Source of the DNA: Rehmannia glutinosa
Lineage: Eukaryota; Streptophyta; Magnoliopsida; Lamiales; Orobanchaceae
Direction: 5' to 3'
Assembly: GCA_016081115.2 (NCBI GenBank)
Contig: JABTTQ020002836.1
Coordinates: 558,001-622,000, forward strand
DNA: 64,000 bases
Shown here: in pieces, positions 60,391-64,000 of the stretch
Numbering within the stretch: position 1 is the stretch's first letter
Layout: each line of letters starts with the position of its first letter
Notes under the pieces: model-generated
What the model was told of the DNA's origin: nothing
Seen by the model: only the letters and a program-made list of their open reading frames with translations
Databases searched by the model: none
Program-made: the position numbers and the translations under genes

Positions 60391-61228
60391 CTTGATTTCA
60401 AGATTGAAGATAAAGATAAAAGCATAGCCGCTCGGCCACCCCGTTTTCTTGTTGTTGCAATATCCTTTATATGTATAATGTATATAAAGTAAACCTATAT
60501 ATAACTCCCGGGTCCTGTGCGGAGATACCACCTTCGCCACCTTAGGGCCTCCCTAGTTAGTGGTACTCATGGCGCTCCTTTCATAAGGCCGATGAGTCGG
60601 TAGACTCGGGCCCAAATTTTTTTTTTTCCGAAATTTAGGGCCCCAAAATTTTTGTGTAACTTTTGTACATAGTATATATATAAAAATAATTCAAAAATTG
60701 CCCCAAAGGTAAATTTAGACTAATGATTGAATAATTGTCACCCTTCACTTTAAATTAATGTAACTAGGTTCAAATATGTTTGTCAACAAGATAATTTTTG
60801 AACTTTTTAATGAAGATAAATAAATTAAAAATTTTCAATTGCAACTAGTGGTCGAGCTCTTCTATCAAGAATGAAGGGTCCAGATCGATTGCCTTATTTT
60901 GTTTACTTTTTAATGTAGATAAAAAAATTAAAATTTCTTAATTAAAACCTAATGGTCGAGCTCTCCTTCCAAAAATGAATAGTTTAAATCAATTGCCCTT
61001 GAGTCTTGCTAACAAAATTATCACACTTAATTTTTTAATTTTTTTCTCAAAGTTGAAGTTCATCTCAAAGTTTCTCCAATCAAAAGAAAGGTTCAATGGG
61101 CTAGTTATGTTATTAATTGATAAATGTTGAAAAACTTAATTATATTAACTTGATTAACAGTTTCACACTCGAATTATAAGATGAGTCGTATTTAAATATT
61201 TAATTTGATTTTTGAACATTGTTGCCAT
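60391..61228. other. Non-coding, with a diverged tandem repeat
   Basis: Two units of about 105 bp (about 60808-60895 and 60911-61003) share 'GGTCGAGCTCT', the following 'AAGAATGAA/AAAATGAA' and 'CGATTGCCTT/CAATTGCCCTT'. No coding sequence. A GC-rich stretch lies at 60505-60620. Confidence 0.4.
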
Positions 61229-61320
61229 ATTATTTTAACTATATTAGAATTATTTTATGCATTGCGCATTATCCTTTAAATTTTTTTATTTTCTCTTAAG
61301 TTTAGAGCAAATTGTTCAAA
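61229..61320. repeat. Third copy of the 17440/51060 junction sequence
   Basis: This stretch (TATTTTAACTATATTAGAAT and on, ending in CATTATCCTTT) matches 17447 and 51061 onwards. It then diverges. Confidence 0.6.
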
Positions 61321-61799
61321 GTACCCATTATGGATCGGCTAAAAACGTTTCTAACATGTGAGATAAAAACTAATCTTTTCTACCCATTTTTATGATTTGT
61401 TTTTTTACCCAAATACCATTGACACTTGAATACAAAAGCAAAAAGTAAGTGGAGTCATATTTCTCTCTCACGTAAAATATATTTTCTTTATTTTTAGATT
61501 TTTAACACAAGTTTTAGTTTTTTTTTTTTAAATTCAGATTTTCATAAAATTGTATAGTATTAAAAACAACTTTTAGAAAATAATTATGAGTTTTATTATT
61601 TTATAATTTTAAGATATTTTAAATAAATGGAAAATGTTTAAAAAAGTTATAGTTTTTAAAACAATTTCATATTCAATTTTTGTAAGTTTTTGATTTTCAA
61701 ATTTCGATTGTTGTTTTTATTTTTAAACAAATTATCTTATTTTTATATTTTAATATTTATTTGCAAATACTTATTTTCAAACTTAATATACAATTTTTC

Positions 61800-62147
61800 A
61801 GTTTTTCAAACAATTGGGACGCGGGCCTAAATTGTGGGGGGAGAGCAGTGTATTTGCGATGACAAAGAAGTTATTTTCTGACAAACTATTAGCGACAACA
61901 AAAGTCGCCTCTAATTATGTTATTTGCAGCAATAAAATAAATTTTGTGTCGAAATCTTTTAGCATCAACAAAGTTGTCGCAATTGTCCAATTATTAGTGA
62001 CGACATTTTTTTGTCTCTAATAATATTTAGCAGCACCTTTGTGCAATGAATTATTCGCCACGCCATGTCGTCGTAAAAACAATTATTTGCGACCACTTAC
62101 TGTTGTCACAAATACCTTTGTTGCAAAAGTTCCAGTTTCTTGTAGTG
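61800..62147 (-). mobile_element. CACTA-type transposon end abutting an inverted REM fragment
   Basis: On the minus strand the terminus is CACTACAAGAAACTGG (62147-62132). Subterminal repeats of GCGACAAC / GTTGTCGC type run back to about 61850. The opposite end was not found. The next base (62148) is inside REM exon 3 sequence. Confidence 0.6.
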
Positions 62148-62817
62148 TATGGTATGGAGATCTTCGATCGATCGTATCCCGACAACTATAAATCCTTACT
62201 TTGTTACAAAAGTAACGCAAATGCGAAAGGTGACTTGGTAAGATTTATCGTATCCACTATATCTTAAAAAGTACTTAACATTATAAATGAATTGTCCATT
62301 ACAATTTTTCTTTTCCTCTGATGCGATTCGATCGAATATATGGATTTTCTATTACAATCTTTCCATTATAGTATTTTCACCACAATTTCTGTTTGTAGTG
62401 AAAGAAGACATCAATTAATTAATTTTATACGTGATAGCAATTGTTGAAATGCATTGGACCATAAATATAATACAATATCTTAATAGAAAATCATAAGAGT
62501 TTTAATTATTGCAACTACTTTTGATATTTTATTTTTTAATGCGTTACTTTCATTGTCATGATAGTTTATTCCCATGGATTTTATCAAAGATTTCAACATT
62601 GACTTCACCGAAGAGATTACGCTAGTTGATCCTAGAAGGAGGGCGTTTCGGGCGAAGTGCAAGAAATGGAAGGACGGAAGGATGATAGTCAGGAGGATGG
62701 AGAAGACTTTGCGATTGAACTTAGTGACAAAAGAAGATGAGATGCATCTGCGAGTTCATACAAGAAGAAGATCGCGTCATACCTCAACGTCGGTTTATCC
62801 GTGGCAATATGCACTAG
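62148..62817 (+). pseudogene. Inverted REM gene fragment (exons 3 and 4)
   Basis: The plus strand carries part of exon 3 (62148-62237, ending GACTTG before GTAAG), the intron, and exon 4 (62565-62817, after AG; 253 nt instead of 258). The peptide MDFIKDFNIDFTEEITLVDP is intact at first; frame changes follow after GRMIV. It has no first B3 domain, so it is a 3' fragment in reverse orientation to all other REM copies. Confidence 0.75.
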
Positions 62818-63412
62818 GACTTGGGTTGGAGAAACAAAAGGGAAATTAATTTCTTTGCGGTTTTATAAAAAACAAACTAACTGTTGGATATCCGTTAGTG
62901 GGTGATGATGACTTGATAGTTTTTCTATCTATTTTAATTTTGACTTTAATTTTTATTAATTTCTTTTTTTTCTGATTAAAAATGGTGCTTTTGGATGGAA
63001 CAATTTTCATATTTATGGTTAGCAAATATATTTTTATAATTTATTGTTTGATTTATATACCATTTTTTGTAATTCGTTGACACATATACACAAATATATA
63101 TATAAGAAGAAAAAGAGGTGCTTGCAGGCAGCTGTCACCCTCAAGTTTATGTAAAATAAAAGCTATATATATATATATATATAACAATTAATGAAATATT
63201 ATATTTTCTTACCTTAAGAATAATAAAATTTTCTTTGCTTGTTTGAAAATATATCTTCGTTGTTTAAGAATCGATTCAATTTTCAAACAAGCAAAGAAAA
63301 TTTTATTATTCTTAAGGTAAGAAAATATAATATTTCATTAATTGTTATATATATATATAGCTTTTATTTTACATAAACTTGAGTGTAACAACTGCCTGCA
63401 AGCACCTCTTTC

Positions 63413-63459
<47 letters not shown>

Positions 63460-64000
63460 GTATGGGTGTGAACAAATTACAAAAAATGCTATATAAATCA
63501 AGCAATAAATTATAAAATATGATTGCTAACCATAAATATGAAAATTGTTCCATCCAAAAGCACCATTTTTAATGAGGAAAAAAAAAGAAATTAAGAAAAT
63601 TAAAGTCAAAATTAAAATAGACAGAAAAACTGCAAGTCATCATCACCTACTAACTGGATATCCAACGATTAGTTTGGTTTTTATAAAAGCGCAAAGAAAT
63701 TAATTTCCCTTTGTTTCTCCAACCCAAGCCATAGTGCATATTACCGCGGATAAAAGCGACATTGAGGTATAAGCGTCGATCTTCTCCTTGTATGAACTCA
63801 GCGATCATCTGTCATCTTTGCCACTAAGTTCAATCTGCAAAGTCTTCTCCATCCTCTCGGTGACTATCATCCGTCCGTCCTTCCATTTCTTGCGCCGCAT
63901 AAAACTCCCTCCTTCAGGATCAACTAGTGTAATCTCTTGTGAATCAAAGTTGAAATCTTTGATAAAATCCATGGGAATAAACTACCATGACAATGAAAGT
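62547..64000. repeat. Large inverted repeat of a REM 3' end, continues past the window
   Basis: The left arm 62547-63250 pairs with the right arm 63279-64000, with a 28-bp spacer (63251-63278). Indels lie mainly in the AT microsatellites (63160-63185; 63415-63455). Left-arm homology reaches 62148, so the full right arm probably runs about 400 bp beyond the window. Confidence 0.8.
63731..63981 (-). pseudogene. REM exon 4, third direct copy (partial gene at window edge)
   Basis: The acceptor AG lies before TTTATTCCCATGG (63981), as in A1. The exon is 251 nt against 258, with several small indels, and the stop TAG of A1 reads TAT. The rest of the gene would lie to the right of the window. Confidence 0.6.

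Noticed and set aside
60560..60620. GATGAGTCGGTAGACTCGGGC, resembling a hammerhead ribozyme core
   Set aside because: The GAAA part and a third pairing helix are missing, so it does not form the hammerhead consensus.
1..64000. CRISPR arrays, bacterial operons, rRNA or tRNA genes
   Set aside because: None seen. The repeats are LTRs, transposon ends, microsatellites or segmental copies, and the spliced genes and retroelements are those of a plant nucleus. tRNA-like strings are only primer-binding sites.

Overview
The window is nuclear DNA of a flowering plant, most likely a eudicot. It is AT-rich, with spliced B3-domain genes and plant-type Copia, MULE, hAT and CACTA transposons. I cannot name the genus. 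Most of the 64 kb is nested, decayed transposable elements. The only convincing host genes are two REM-type (double B3 domain) transcription-factor genes on the minus strand at 18.1-21.9 kb and 22.7-24.5 kb. Both can be modelled as four exons with canonical splice sites and an unbroken frame (315 and 334 residues).

Layout. 0.7-5.9 kb: a minus-strand Copia element reduced to a 5' LTR, primer-binding site, broken gag and an intact 462-residue extra ORF. 5.9-7.45 kb: a second LTR of the same family as a solo LTR with a 5-bp target duplication. 7.45-9.0 kb: Copia element A (gag/protease and 5' LTR) that these LTRs split. 10.5-17.4 kb: a mosaic plus-strand Copia element with gag, integrase, RT, RNase H and a second extra ORF. 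18-25.3 kb: the two REM genes. 26-27 kb: a solo LTR. 28.3-32.8 kb: a minus-strand Copia pol fragment followed by a third extra ORF of the same general kind. 33-36.5 kb: a CACTA end and degenerate AT-rich repeats. 36.6-41.6 kb: Copia element B with both 329-bp LTRs. 41.6-59.1 kb: a second copy of the 5.9-27.2 kb region, with its own MULE insertion, deletions and broken copies of both REM genes. 59.4-60.4 kb: another Copia LTR and gag fragment. 62.1-64.0 kb: a large inverted repeat made of the 3' end of a REM gene.

The main structural fact is a segmental duplication of about 20 kb (5,916-27,184 against 40,013-59,133, same orientation), with a third partial and inverted copy at the right edge. 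Insertions can be ordered from which copy carries them. Copia A/B and the intronic hAT predate the duplication. The 25,982-26,946 solo LTR and the MULE came after it.

The second copy shows a systematic oddity. Many CAG/CTG trinucleotides intact in copy 1 read as CG-containing strings or as CAAAG/CTTTG in copy 2, and these changes account for the frameshifts in copy 2 that I traced. CAG/CTG is the plant CHG methylation context, so a read or consensus artefact at methylated sites must be excluded before the copy-2 REM genes are called dead.
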